A stretch of 64,000 nucleotides of DNA from Halomicrococcus gelatinilyticus. Its GTDB lineage: Archaea; Halobacteriota; Halobacteria; Halobacteriales; Haladaptataceae. The translations under genes were made by a program, and so were the position numbers. The notes under the pieces were generated by a model. The model had not been told where the DNA came from, ran no database searches, and worked only from the letters and a program-made list of their open reading frames with translations. The first letter of the stretch is position 1. Each line of letters begins with the position of its first letter. Of the stretch, positions 1 to 8,480 are shown piece after piece. Where the stretch lies: NCBI GenBank assembly GCA_024227995.1, contig CP100467.1, positions 124,001 to 188,000 on the forward strand, written 5' to 3'.

Positions 1-148
1 ACTGTTTCGTCCCCGTGAGCGCGACCGGGTCGGCCGTCGGGGCGTCCGTCTTCCCGCCGAGACAGCCAGCGAGCGCGCCGACGCCCACGAGTCCCGTCGT
101 CGCGAGGAACGCGCGGCGCGACCGGGGCGTCGGAGTTCCGTCCGTCAT
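1..148 (-). CDS. Tat-exported lipoprotein, N-terminal part only (possibly NosL-like)
   Basis: The gene runs off the left edge; only about 49 residues are visible. They start at an ATG at 148 and carry a twin-arginine motif (RSRRAFLATTG), a hydrophobic stretch and a lipobox ending LAGC, so the product is exported folded by Tat and lipid-anchored. The following residues (DPVALTGTKQ) resemble the start of the mature part of haloarchaeal NosL-type copper lipoproteins, where a CxxC motif would come next, but that part lies outside the window. The lipoprotein call is secure; the NosL suggestion is inference. Confidence 0.7.
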   Translation of the reverse strand, partial: MTDGTPTPRSRRAFLATTGLVGVGALAGCLGGKTDAPTADPVALTGTKQ

Positions 149-334
149 CACCGGAGATAGCTGGAGTACCCGGAAAACGCGTCTGGTTCGGGCGTCGAAA
201 CGCACCGCCACCGGAAACGACCGCGGACCCCGCGACGACCACAAGGTGTACTATGGACATATTAACACGTTATATCCCAATAAGTCATATCGCCACAGAA
301 TTTATACACTGGAACGGAGTCGTTGCAGCCGTCA

Positions 335-505
335 ATGGCTCCCACCTGGAACGATCCCGACCACTGCCCGTTCTGTGAAGCAGAGCTTCCGAATCCCGGC
401 GCAGGCTTCGTCGACCACATCGACGACCATCCCACCTGTGAGTCCGGCTTCGAGACCTGGCGGCGCAACGTCGCGGACGACATGCACGGCGGCTGGGCGA
501 AGTGA
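335..505 (+). CDS. small zinc-finger protein
   Basis: This is a 56-residue protein with a C-x2-C (CPFC), two histidines spaced H-x3-H and a further cysteine, consistent with a single zinc-binding finger as found in many haloarchaeal small proteins. The ATG at 335 is preferred over a TTG at 323 because a TATA-like TTTATA sits at 301-306, which would place transcription start close to 330 and give a leaderless message. It stands alone between the divergent lipoprotein gene and the GAP-family gene. No specific role can be assigned; nucleic-acid or protein binding is plausible. Confidence 0.7.
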   Translation: MAPTWNDPDHCPFCEAELPNPGAGFVDHIDDHPTCESGFETWRRNVADDMHGGWAK

Positions 506-699
506 CGCTGGCGCGTCGTGCGACGCGCTCCCCTGGTGAGAAAGCGGCCTGACGGCGCGTAACGGCCGCCTACGACCCCGTAGTCCCCCGATAGCTTGAA
601 TCGTCCCCGGGACGTGTTTCCGAGCATGAACGTTCAGTCGGGGGAGAGAGCTCCGAACCCGGGCGACGGGGATGGACGGGTCCGGACGGTGCAGTCACC

Positions 700-1305
700 G
701 TGAGCTTCCTGACGGTGCTGCCGCTGGCGATCGTGATGGTCGCCGGGCCGCAGATCCTGAGCGCCATCTTCCTCGCCACGAGCGACGAGTGGCGCCGGAA
801 CTCCGCCGCGTACGTCTTCGGGGCGTCCCTCTCCATCAGCGCCACCGTCACGCTCGCCTACCTGCTCGGCGACGGAGCGTCGAGGCAGGGGACGTCGAAC
901 GACGCCCTCACCGCCGTCGTGGTCGTGCTGCTCCTCGCCGCGATGGTGAACACCTACCGGACCCGCGAGGAGTCGGGGCCCCCGGCGTGGATGGGGAAAC
1001 TCGCCAGCGCGAACCCGCGGTTCTCGTTCCGGCTCGGCTTCCTCCTGCTTGGACTGTTCCCGAGCGACGTCTTCACGGCGGTCGCGGTCGGTTCGTATCT
1101 CGCCGCGAACGACCTCCCGCTGACCGACGCCGCCGGGTTCGTCGCGCTCACACTTTTCCTCCTGGCGCTGCCGTCGCTGGTCCTGTTCGCGTTCGGCGAC
1201 CGGGCGGAGGCGTTCCTCCCGAGGGCGCGCGACTGGATGGACGACAACTCCTGGGTCGTCAACGAGGTGGTGCTGCTGTTCTTCGTCGCCCTGGTCCTCG
1301 GGTAG
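700..1305 (+). CDS. GAP-family polytopic membrane protein
   Basis: The 201-residue product is almost entirely hydrophobic, with about six membrane segments arranged as two sets of three around a hydrophilic loop (residues ~80-105). The architecture and the N-terminal hydrophobic-PQILSAIFLA region resemble the GAP/Sap family (sulfolipid-1-addressing-like), whose members are thought to be small-molecule or lipid exporters. The start is a GTG at 700; an ATG at 626 is out of frame. It is not obviously in an operon, since the next gene is convergent. Confidence 0.65.
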   Translation: MSFLTVLPLAIVMVAGPQILSAIFLATSDEWRRNSAAYVFGASLSISATVTLAYLLGDGASRQGTSNDALTAVVVVLLLAAMVNTYRTREESGPPAWMGKLASANPRFSFRLGFLLLGLFPSDVFTAVAVGSYLAANDLPLTDAAGFVALTLFLLALPSLVLFAFGDRAEAFLPRARDWMDDNSWVVNEVVLLFFVALVLG

Positions 1306-1369
1306 GCAGCGGGGAGGGGCGTCGCCATCCCGGCGGCCGAGGCGACGCACGGTCCGGATTCGACGGTGG

Positions 1370-2392
1370 TCACTCGACCGACCCGGCGGCCATCTTCGCG
1401 TCGAGCCAGCCCGCCAGCTGGTGGCGGTGGGCGAGGATGCGCAGCGCCGTCGTCCGGTGGCCGGTCGGGTACTCGACAGACGACGCGCCCGGCCACTCGC
1501 CGAGAAGCGACTCGACCGTCTCCGCCGGAACCTGCCGGTCCCAGCGGCCGTAGACGACGTGCACGTCGGACTCGTCCGGGACGGGCGACCCCAGGCGTTC
1601 CGGCGTGATGGGGGCCATCGCACGCCGGACGTCCGGGTCCGAGAACCCGGCCTGGTTCGCCGCGCGCCGCATCCCGGCCGCTATCGGCGCTCGCTGGAGG
1701 GTCTCCGCGAAGTCGACCGCGGGGACGGTGAGGACGCCACCATCCACGTCGGCCATCGTGAGCGCCTGGGCGGCGACGTTCCCGCCCAGGCTGACGCCGG
1801 ACAGGTAGACCTCGTCGTAACCCTCCTGCTGCAGCGTGGCGACGAGGCGCCGGACGTCGGCGACCGCCTGGACCACCCCCTCGACGAACCGCGGGACGTC
1901 GCCGGAGAGCAGGTACTGGCCGGAGTACTCCGACGTGGGCGGTGCCCGCCCCATGTGGTACGGCGCGGCCATCGCGAAGACGTGGGCGTTCCGGCGGAGC
2001 AACGGGACCGAGATGAGCCGTTCGGCCGCGAACGACGGGGCGAACGCGCCGTGGAGCATGACGACCGCGGTCGACGCCGTCTCGCCCCCTTGCCCGTGCC
2101 AGCGGAGGCCCGTGACAACGTCGTTCGCCTCGTGCGGCGATTCGACGGGCGACGCGAACTCGAACGGCCGTTCGACCCGTGGGACGTGGCTCGGCGGGAG
2201 GCGACGCCAGACGGACGCCTCGAGCTCGGTCGGCCCGAGCGAGAGGGTTCCGGCGTCGACGTCGGGGTGCACGTCCCGCGGGTCGGGTTCCGTGAACCGG
2301 TCGAGTTCGGACGGGTCGGACTCGACCGGCGCCTGTTCCTTCCGGGACCTGAACCACCCCTCGACGTCGTCGGCGACCTCGTGGACGTTCAT
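1370..2392 (-). CDS. alpha/beta hydrolase (ABHD18/DUF2048-like)
   Basis: This 340-residue protein has the alpha/beta-hydrolase layout: an oxyanion strand MLHGAF around residue 113, the nucleophile elbow GVSLGG around residue 200 with serine as nucleophile, an acid after VVYGRWD (~residue 295), and a late histidine in PTGHR (~315). The extended N-terminus (about 100 residues before the first core strand) is similar to DUF2048/ABHD18 proteins, which act on unknown esters or lipids. No signal peptide is seen, so it is cytosolic. It is convergent with the GAP-family gene. The substrate is unknown. Confidence 0.75.
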   Translation of the reverse strand: MNVHEVADDVEGWFRSRKEQAPVESDPSELDRFTEPDPRDVHPDVDAGTLSLGPTELEASVWRRLPPSHVPRVERPFEFASPVESPHEANDVVTGLRWHGQGGETASTAVVMLHGAFAPSFAAERLISVPLLRRNAHVFAMAAPYHMGRAPPTSEYSGQYLLSGDVPRFVEGVVQAVADVRRLVATLQQEGYDEVYLSGVSLGGNVAAQALTMADVDGGVLTVPAVDFAETLQRAPIAAGMRRAANQAGFSDPDVRRAMAPITPERLGSPVPDESDVHVVYGRWDRQVPAETVESLLGEWPGASSVEYPTGHRTTALRILAHRHQLAGWLDAKMAAGSVE

Positions 2393-2470
2393 GCGGACGG
2401 TACCGTCGGTGTCGATGATAAGTTCGGGGGCCGACCGCGAACCGCGGCGGGAGGCGAATACGTCACCCGC

Positions 2471-3343
2471 TCACGAATCGGACTGGTCGAGGTCGCGCAG
2501 GATGCGGTCGGCCACGTCGGTCGTCACGTAGTAGGTGTGCTTGCGGTGGGTCTCGTCCTTCGGCTTGAGCTTCCGTTCGGTCCCCTTGATGATGCTGCCC
2601 TCGTAGGTGGTCACGAGCCCGACCCGCCGCATCGCGCGGTAGAGCCGCCGGACCGTCTCGAAGTCGCGGTCGAGTTCCTCGGCGGTCATCCGGGGGTAGT
2701 CCGGCCCGCCGCGCGAGAGTCGGCGCGCGAGCGTCGCCGCGCCGTCGACCCAGCGCAGGAAGTTCGCCTTGCCCTCGCGCTCGCCGAGGAACCGGAGGAG
2801 GTGGTCGCCCTCCCGCGACAGCCGGTAGTAGGTGTGGTGCTGGTGGGTCTCGTTCGCCTTCTTCAGCTTGACGTCGCGGCGCTTCAACATCCCCGACTCG
2901 ATGCGTTCGAGCACGCCGGCGGTCACGAGGTCCTCGCACGTCTCGGCGGTCCGCTTGCGGTCGGCCGTGAGGTGGCCGGCCATCGAGCGCGGGTAGTCGC
3001 CCTCGACCGTGTCCAGGTGGTAGAGCACGAGGAAGGCGAGCGGATGCGGCGGCACCGCCGCGAGTTCGCCCGCGACCGCCTCCCGTTCCGCGAGTTCCGC
3101 TTCGAGTTCGTCCGCGCGCTCGTAGCGCTCCTGGGCGTTCTCGGCCGCGCTCTGTGTCAGGTCGAGCGTCACCTCGACGTCGTCGCCGACGGGCGACGCG
3201 AGCGTCAGCGCGAGTTCCTCGTCGTCCCAGTGGTCGCCCTCGCTGTGGCGGGCGTCGTCGAGCGCCGACCGCACCGTCTCGATGCGGGTGAAGATGGTGT
3301 CCGCCTCCAGCCGGAGTCGCTCGATTGCCGCCTCCGAGACCAT
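2471..3343 (-). CDS. duplicated winged-helix protein (DUF2250-like)
   Basis: This 290-residue protein begins at the ATG at 3343, the first one followed by a continuous acidic, haloarchaeal-type sequence; the longer frame upstream is antisense to the next gene. It has an N-terminal helical segment (residues 1-100) rich in Glu/Ala, then two winged-helix units. The two units share an unusual basic wing: LKKANETHQHHTYY near residue 180 and LKPKDETHRKHTYY near residue 270, showing an internal duplication. DUF2250 proteins are predicted transcription regulators. It is divergent from the FG-GAP gene, with 126 bases between them. Confidence 0.7.
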   Translation of the reverse strand: MVSEAAIERLRLEADTIFTRIETVRSALDDARHSEGDHWDDEELALTLASPVGDDVEVTLDLTQSAAENAQERYERADELEAELAEREAVAGELAAVPPHPLAFLVLYHLDTVEGDYPRSMAGHLTADRKRTAETCEDLVTAGVLERIESGMLKRRDVKLKKANETHQHHTYYRLSREGDHLLRFLGEREGKANFLRWVDGAATLARRLSRGGPDYPRMTAEELDRDFETVRRLYRAMRRVGLVTTYEGSIIKGTERKLKPKDETHRKHTYYVTTDVADRILRDLDQSDS

Positions 3344-3469
3344 ATCCGGACGTGGACCCGGGAGCGAAAAACGCTTTCCCCCTCGACGGGGCCGCGACCG
3401 CGGGGAGACCGACGGCCGGTGATCGAGCCGACAGCTTTTGGCTTCTGCAGGCCGAGAGTCACCCCTCAG

Positions 3470-4750
3470 ATGCGACGCCGAACCGCGGTCGCGCTCGCGG
3501 TCCTCCTGGTTGCGCTCGTCGGCACCGCCGTCCTCGCGCTCGGAGCGGAAGGGCCGTCGGACCGTCGGCTCGTCGAACGGTGGGCGAGCGACGCGACGGG
3601 CGAGACGCCCGGCAACCACCACGGACCGGCCGTGGCGCGCGTCGACGGACGACCGGTCGCGTTCGCCCCGCTCAACGGCCTGCCGAACACGTCCACCTGC
3701 CGGCTGACGGCGCTCGACGCGACGACCGGGGACGCGGAGTGGCGGTACGGGGTTCGGCCGTCGAACTGCACGGTGCACGCCGTCGCCGACCCGACCGTCG
3801 CGGACTACGACGGCGACGGGACGATGGAGGTGCTCACCGCCACCACCGCCGGGGAGGTGGTCGCCGCGAACGCGCGGACGGGCGCCGTCGAGACGCGGTT
3901 CCCCCTCGACCACTACGGCTACACCCGGCCGGTGGTCGCCGACCTCCTCGGCGACGGCGACAAGGAGGTGATCGCCGCCGACGTCACCGGGTCGGTGCAC
4001 GTCTTCCGGGCGGACGGGTCCACCGCGTGGTCTCGGAACCTCTCGGGCTACACCTGGGGCCAGCCGGCCGTCGCCGACTTCGACGCCGACGGCGCTCCCG
4101 AGCTGGTCGCCGGGTTCGACGTTGGTCAGTTACGTCTGTTCGAGCGGGACGGCGCGTCGGCGTGGCCAGCGCCGAAGCGGTTCGACACCTCCATCACCTG
4201 GATGACCACCGGCCAGGGCGACGGCGACCCGGCCGTCGAGATCGTCGTCGCGGGAGCCGACGGCACCGTCGCGATGGTGGACGGTGCGACGCGAGAGACG
4301 GAGTGGCGCCACGACTTCGGGAAGTTCGCGGCGGTCCACGCGTTCGGCGACGCCGACGACGACGGGCAAGCGGAGGTCTACGCGACGGCGCGGGACGGGA
4401 AGCTCCGCAGCATCGGGGCCGACGACGGGCGCGTCGAGTGGACGACGACGCTCACGTCCGCGGACGTCCCGATGATGCCGCCGCCGACCCTGGGCGACCC
4501 CGACGGCGACGGGGACCAAGAGCTCGTCGCCGCCGCCAACGACGGGACCGTGGCCGTGGTCGCCCCCTCGACGGGCGAGGTGGTGGAGTCGTACAGCCGC
4601 GAGCAGGCCATCCTGACCCGCCCGCGGCTTGCCGACCTCGACGGCGACGGCGACGACGAGATGCTCGTCACCTACGCGTACGGCCGCGTCGTCGCGCTCG
4701 ACTACGCCCGATGTGACGTCACGGATAGCATCGGGTGCGTCTTCGGCTGA
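3470..4750 (+). CDS. membrane-anchored FG-GAP/VCBS beta-propeller protein
   Basis: The 426-residue protein starts at the ATG at 3470 with RRR and one hydrophobic segment (residues 5-22), probably a membrane anchor or Sec signal. The rest is a beta-propeller made of six or seven blades, each with a calcium-binding loop: DYDGDGTME, GDGDKE, DFDADGAPE, DADDDGQAE, DPDGDGDQE and DLDGDGDDE. Such FG-GAP/VCBS repeats are found in secreted adhesion or surface proteins; blades alternate with PQQ-like VVAANARTG segments. Two cysteine pairs (residues ~75-100 and near the C-terminus) may form disulfides outside the cell. The function is unknown. Confidence 0.7.
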   Translation: MRRRTAVALAVLLVALVGTAVLALGAEGPSDRRLVERWASDATGETPGNHHGPAVARVDGRPVAFAPLNGLPNTSTCRLTALDATTGDAEWRYGVRPSNCTVHAVADPTVADYDGDGTMEVLTATTAGEVVAANARTGAVETRFPLDHYGYTRPVVADLLGDGDKEVIAADVTGSVHVFRADGSTAWSRNLSGYTWGQPAVADFDADGAPELVAGFDVGQLRLFERDGASAWPAPKRFDTSITWMTTGQGDGDPAVEIVVAGADGTVAMVDGATRETEWRHDFGKFAAVHAFGDADDDGQAEVYATARDGKLRSIGADDGRVEWTTTLTSADVPMMPPPTLGDPDGDGDQELVAAANDGTVAVVAPSTGEVVESYSREQAILTRPRLADLDGDGDDEMLVTYAYGRVVALDYARCDVTDSIGCVFG

Positions 4751-4887
4751 CCTGGGGCGAGCGACCTGGCCGTCGGTCCCGTGGCGGAGTGGGCGACCAA
4801 CAGACCGCGGGACGCCGCCGTCGTGTGCCGCGGTAACATTCACCGATAGCTATAGGTGGTTGTAGGTGTTGGGGAGCCAACATAAAC

Positions 4888-5829
4888 ATGCAGGTCGGCA
4901 TCGGGGTCCCGAACACGCTGCACGGCGCCGACAGACAGCTACTCCTCACGTGGGCCGAGCGAGCGGACGACGGACCGTTCACCAGCCTCGGGGTGTTCGA
5001 CCGGCTCCGCTACCACGGCCTCGACCCGCTGGCGACCCTCTCGACGTGCGCCGCAGTCACCGAGGACGTCGAACTCGCCACGTCCATCGTGGCGGGGCCG
5101 CTGCGCCGCGACGCGATGCTGGCGAAGAAGGCGGCGACGGTCGACGTCGTCTCTGACGGGCGGCTCACCCTCGGACTGGCGCTCGGCGCGCGGCGCGACG
5201 ACTACGAGGCGGTCGACGCGGACTTCGAGCGGCGCGGCCGCGAGTTCGACGAGCAACTGTCGCGGCTCCGCGACTACTGGGAGGGCGACGACGTCGGCCC
5301 GGACCCCGTTCAGGACGGCGGCCCGACGATCCTCGTCGGGGGCGAGAGCGACCACACCTACCGCCGGGTCGGGCGGTTCGCCGACGGGTACGTGCACGGC
5401 GGCGGGCCGCCGCGGGCGTTCGGGCGGCAGGCCGAGCGCGCACACGCCACGTGGGCCGAATGCGGGCGGCCGGGCGACCCGGAGCTGTGGGGCCACGGCT
5501 ACTTCGCGCTCGGCGGCGAGGACGCCGCGGAGCGGGGCCGAGAGTACCTGCTCGACTACTACGAGTTCACCGGACCGTTCGCCGAGCGCATCGCGGACGG
5601 CCTCCTCACGACGCCCCAGGAGGTGATGCAGTTCGTGCGCGGCTACGAGGAGAAGGGCTGCGACGAGCTGTTGCTGTTCCCGACCGTCGCCGACGAGGAG
5701 CAGTTCGACCTGCTGGTCGACGTCGTCGGCGACGAGTGGGATGGGAACGGCGGGGAGCGGGACGAACGTGGCGGTGGTGGCGTGCGCGACGGGAAGCAGC
5801 ACAGTTCGGAGCGAGGTGGTGGGTCGTGA
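4888..5829 (+). CDS. luciferase-like flavin- or F420-dependent oxidoreductase
   Basis: A 313-residue TIM-barrel protein of the LLM class: N-terminal MQVGIGVPN strand, the TSIVAGPLRRDAMLAKKAATVDVVSDGR core and the GGESDHTYRRVGRFADGY segment near residue 150 are typical. It would use FMN or F420 on an unidentified substrate. The last ~25 residues are glycine-rich and low in complexity. Its stop codon overlaps the GTG start of the next gene (GTGA at 5826-5829), so the two are translationally coupled, and it is the first gene of the aromatic-CoA cluster. It may supply a redox step or flavin handling for the next enzyme. Confidence 0.8.
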   Translation: MQVGIGVPNTLHGADRQLLLTWAERADDGPFTSLGVFDRLRYHGLDPLATLSTCAAVTEDVELATSIVAGPLRRDAMLAKKAATVDVVSDGRLTLGLALGARRDDYEAVDADFERRGREFDEQLSRLRDYWEGDDVGPDPVQDGGPTILVGGESDHTYRRVGRFADGYVHGGGPPRAFGRQAERAHATWAECGRPGDPELWGHGYFALGGEDAAERGREYLLDYYEFTGPFAERIADGLLTTPQEVMQFVRGYEEKGCDELLLFPTVADEEQFDLLVDVVGDEWDGNGGERDERGGGGVRDGKQHSSERGGGS

Positions 5830-7976
5830 ACCTGACCGTCGTCGGGGGCGGCCCCGGCGGCCTGTACGCCGCGCTGCTGGCGAAGAAGTCGTTCCCGGAG
5901 TGGGACGTGACCGTCCACGAGCGCGACCCGGCGGACAACACGTACGGGTGGGGCGTCGTCTTCTCGGACGCCACGCTCTCGTCGCTCCGGGAGGCCGACC
6001 GGGCGAGTCACGAGCGCATCACCGACGCGTTCGTGCGCTGGGACCCCATCGACGTCTTCTACGACGGGGAACAGTTCCGCTGCGGCGGCCACTCCTTCGC
6101 GGGCATCATGCGCGCCGACCTCCTCGCCGTCCTGCAGGACCGCGCCGCCGACCTCGGCGTGGAGTTGCACCACGGCGAGGCGATAGACGACCCCGGGGCG
6201 CTCCGCGAGGAGGCGGACGTCCTCGTCGGCGCGGACGGACTCGACAGCACCGTCAGGGAGACCTACGCCGACGCGTTCCGCCCGAGCGTCAGCGAGGGGT
6301 CGGCGCGGTTCGCGTGGTTCGGCACGTCGAAGCCGTTCGACGTGTTCACCTTCGTCTTCCGCGAGAACGAGCACGGCCTCTGGCGCGTCCACGCCTACCC
6401 GGGGCGCATGAGCACGTTCATCGTCGAGTGTACCGAGGACACCTGGCGGGCCGCCGAGATGGACAGGGCGGACGAGGACGAGGCGCTCGCCTACTTCGAG
6501 GACCTCTTTTCAGACCACCTCGACGGCCACCCCCTGGAGTCGAAGCTGTACGCCTGGCGGACGTTTCCCACGGTGACGAACGCGTCCTGGTCGCACGAGA
6601 ACGTCGTCCTCGTCGGCGACGCGGCCCACACCGCCCACTTCTCGGTCGGCTCCGGGACGAAGATGGCGATGGAGGACGCCATCGCACTGCAGGAGGCCTT
6701 CGAGGAGCACGGCCGCGACCTCCGTTCTGCGTTCAACTGGTACGAGAAGGAGCGCCGACCGCGCGTCGAGGCCATCCAGGACGCCGGCGAGCGCAGCGAG
6801 ACCTACTTCGAGACGGTCGAGCGCTACCGGAACCTGCAGCCGCGGCGGTTCGCGTTCAACCTGCTCACGCGTAGCGGCCGCGTCTCCTACGACGACCTCC
6901 GGGTGCGCGACCCCTCCTTCGCCGACCGGTTCGACCGGTGGTTCGCGGCGGCCGAGGGCGACGGCGCGACGGCGGTCGCCAGTCCGCCCCTGTTCGAGTC
7001 GTTCGACCTGCGAGAGACGACGGTCCCGAACCGCACGGTGATGACGCTGCCGCCGACGGACGCCGCGACTGACGGCCAGCCGACCGAAGTGTACGAGGAC
7101 CGCCTCGTCGACGTCGCCGAGCGCGGCCCCGGGATGGTCCTCACCGACCCGCTCGCGGTGACGGCGAACGGCCGCATCACGCCCGGGACGCCGGGGCTGT
7201 ACGACAGCGACCACGCGGCCGCCCTCGACGACGCCCTCGACCGCGTTCGAAAGGGGTCCCCGACCGAGTCGGCCGTCGGCGCGCACCTCGTCCACGCCGG
7301 CCGCCGCGGTGCGACCCGGTCCCGGGCGTACGGCCTCGACCGCCCGCTCCCCGACGAGGAGCGCTGGGAGCTGTTCGCGCCCTCCGCGAAACCGTACGGG
7401 CCGGCCAGTCCGACGCCGACCGCGATGGACGACGACGACCGCGACCGGGTCAGGGAGGCGTTCGAGGCCGCCGCCGAGCGCGCGGACGCTGCCGGCTTCG
7501 ACCACGTCCAGGTGCACGCCGGCCACGGCTACCTCCTGTCGAGCTACCTCTCGCCGCTGGCGAACGACCGGGACGACCAGTACGGCGGGTCGCTCGACGA
7601 CCGGATACGCTACCCCCTCGCCGTGGTCGAGGCGGTGCGCGACGCCTGGCCTGCCGAGAAGTCGCTCGGCGTGACCCTACAGGCGACCGACTGGCACCTC
7701 GACGGGTTCAAGACGCGTGAGGCGTACGAGGTGGCCCGCGAACTGAAGTCGCGGGGCTGCGACCTGCTGGCGGTCGTCGCCGGACGGGCGTCGGTGCGCG
7801 AGCGCCCGACCTTCGACACCGCGACGCTCGGCCGGTTCAGCGAGAAGTTCCGCAACGAGGTCGAGATACCGACGCTCTCGACCAACTACTGCACGACGTA
7901 CGACGAGGCGAACACCCTGGTCGGCGGCGGTCGAGCGGACCTGGTGACGTTCCACCCCGGAGGCGGCGGGACCTGA
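5826..7976 (+). CDS. fused FAD monooxygenase / old-yellow-enzyme reductase (2-aminobenzoyl-CoA or salicylyl-CoA 5-hydroxylase type)
   Basis: The 716-residue product is a two-domain flavoprotein. The N-terminal half has the FAD Rossmann motif VVGGGPGGL and the second FAD motif GDAAH near residue 262, as in group A aromatic hydroxylases. The C-terminal part (from ~375) is an old-yellow-enzyme barrel with HAGHGYLLSSYLSP near residue 560 and the YGGSLDDR motif. This fusion is known from 2-aminobenzoyl-CoA monooxygenase/reductase and salicylyl-CoA 5-hydroxylase (SdgC), which hydroxylate and, for the former, dearomatise an aromatic CoA thioester. Downstream beta-oxidation-like genes and the absence of a gentisate dioxygenase favour the aminobenzoyl-CoA route; this is inference. 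The start is the GTG at 5826 overlapping the upstream stop. Confidence 0.85.
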   Translation: MNLTVVGGGPGGLYAALLAKKSFPEWDVTVHERDPADNTYGWGVVFSDATLSSLREADRASHERITDAFVRWDPIDVFYDGEQFRCGGHSFAGIMRADLLAVLQDRAADLGVELHHGEAIDDPGALREEADVLVGADGLDSTVRETYADAFRPSVSEGSARFAWFGTSKPFDVFTFVFRENEHGLWRVHAYPGRMSTFIVECTEDTWRAAEMDRADEDEALAYFEDLFSDHLDGHPLESKLYAWRTFPTVTNASWSHENVVLVGDAAHTAHFSVGSGTKMAMEDAIALQEAFEEHGRDLRSAFNWYEKERRPRVEAIQDAGERSETYFETVERYRNLQPRRFAFNLLTRSGRVSYDDLRVRDPSFADRFDRWFAAAEGDGATAVASPPLFESFDLRETTVPNRTVMTLPPTDAATDGQPTEVYEDRLVDVAERGPGMVLTDPLAVTANGRITPGTPGLYDSDHAAALDDALDRVRKGSPTESAVGAHLVHAGRRGATRSRAYGLDRPLPDEERWELFAPSAKPYGPASPTPTAMDDDDRDRVREAFEAAAERADAAGFDHVQVHAGHGYLLSSYLSPLANDRDDQYGGSLDDRIRYPLAVVEAVRDAWPAEKSLGVTLQATDWHLDGFKTREAYEVARELKSRGCDLLAVVAGRASVRERPTFDTATLGRFSEKFRNEVEIPTLSTNYCTTYDEANTLVGGGRADLVTFHPGGGGT

Positions 7977-8063
7977 CGGCCACCCTGTCGACCGGTGCTG
8001 CTGGCCCCGATATTTTCGGACCCGGGACAGCGCTTAAGATGCCGGCGGACGTGGTGCGGTGGC

Positions 8064-8480
8064 ATGGAACGGACGGTCCTCGACCCCGACGAGCTCGCGC
8101 CACCGAGCGGGTTCAACCACGGGATAGCGGTCGACGGCGGACGGACGGTCTACCTCGCCGGGCAGGACGCGACGGGGCCGGATGGCGACCTCGTCGCGCC
8201 CGGCGACCTCGTCGGCCAGTTCGAGCGGGCGCTGGCGAACCTCGCGGCGGTCGTCGAGGAAGCCGGCGGCACGAGCGAGGACGTCGTGCGGCTCACCATC
8301 TACGTCGCCGACCGCGAGGAGTACCGGGCGAACCTCGGCTCGCTCGGCGAGGCGTTCGGGCAGTACTTCGAGGAGTACCCCGCCGTCGCGCTGTTCGAGG
8401 TGAGCGGCTTCTTCAGGGAGGCGGCGCTGGTCGAACTCGAAGGAACCGCCGTCGTCGACGGAGACACCGATGCTCGATGA
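8064..8480 (+). CDS. RidA/YjgF-family protein
   Basis: A 138-residue RidA-fold protein with the conserved TVYLAGQDATGPDG and LTIYVAD segments. RidA proteins hydrolyse reactive enamines/imines; in 2-aminobenzoyl-CoA pathways such a protein is expected to help release ammonium after dearomatisation. However, where classical RidA has an essential arginine in a PARS-type motif, this protein reads PAVALFEV, so the arginine is missing and it belongs to a divergent Rid subgroup. The ATG at 8064 is preferred over upstream in-frame codons by family length. It overlaps the next gene by 11 bases, supporting an operon. Confidence 0.8.
   Translation: MERTVLDPDELAPPSGFNHGIAVDGGRTVYLAGQDATGPDGDLVAPGDLVGQFERALANLAAVVEEAGGTSEDVVRLTIYVADREEYRANLGSLGEAFGQYFEEYPAVALFEVSGFFREAALVELEGTAVVDGDTDAR

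Noticed and set aside
1421-3469. Very long plus-strand frame running through 1421-4750
   Set aside because: Only the part from 3470 encodes a sensible acidic protein; the earlier part is antisense to the hydrolase and the winged-helix gene and is Arg/Val-rich.
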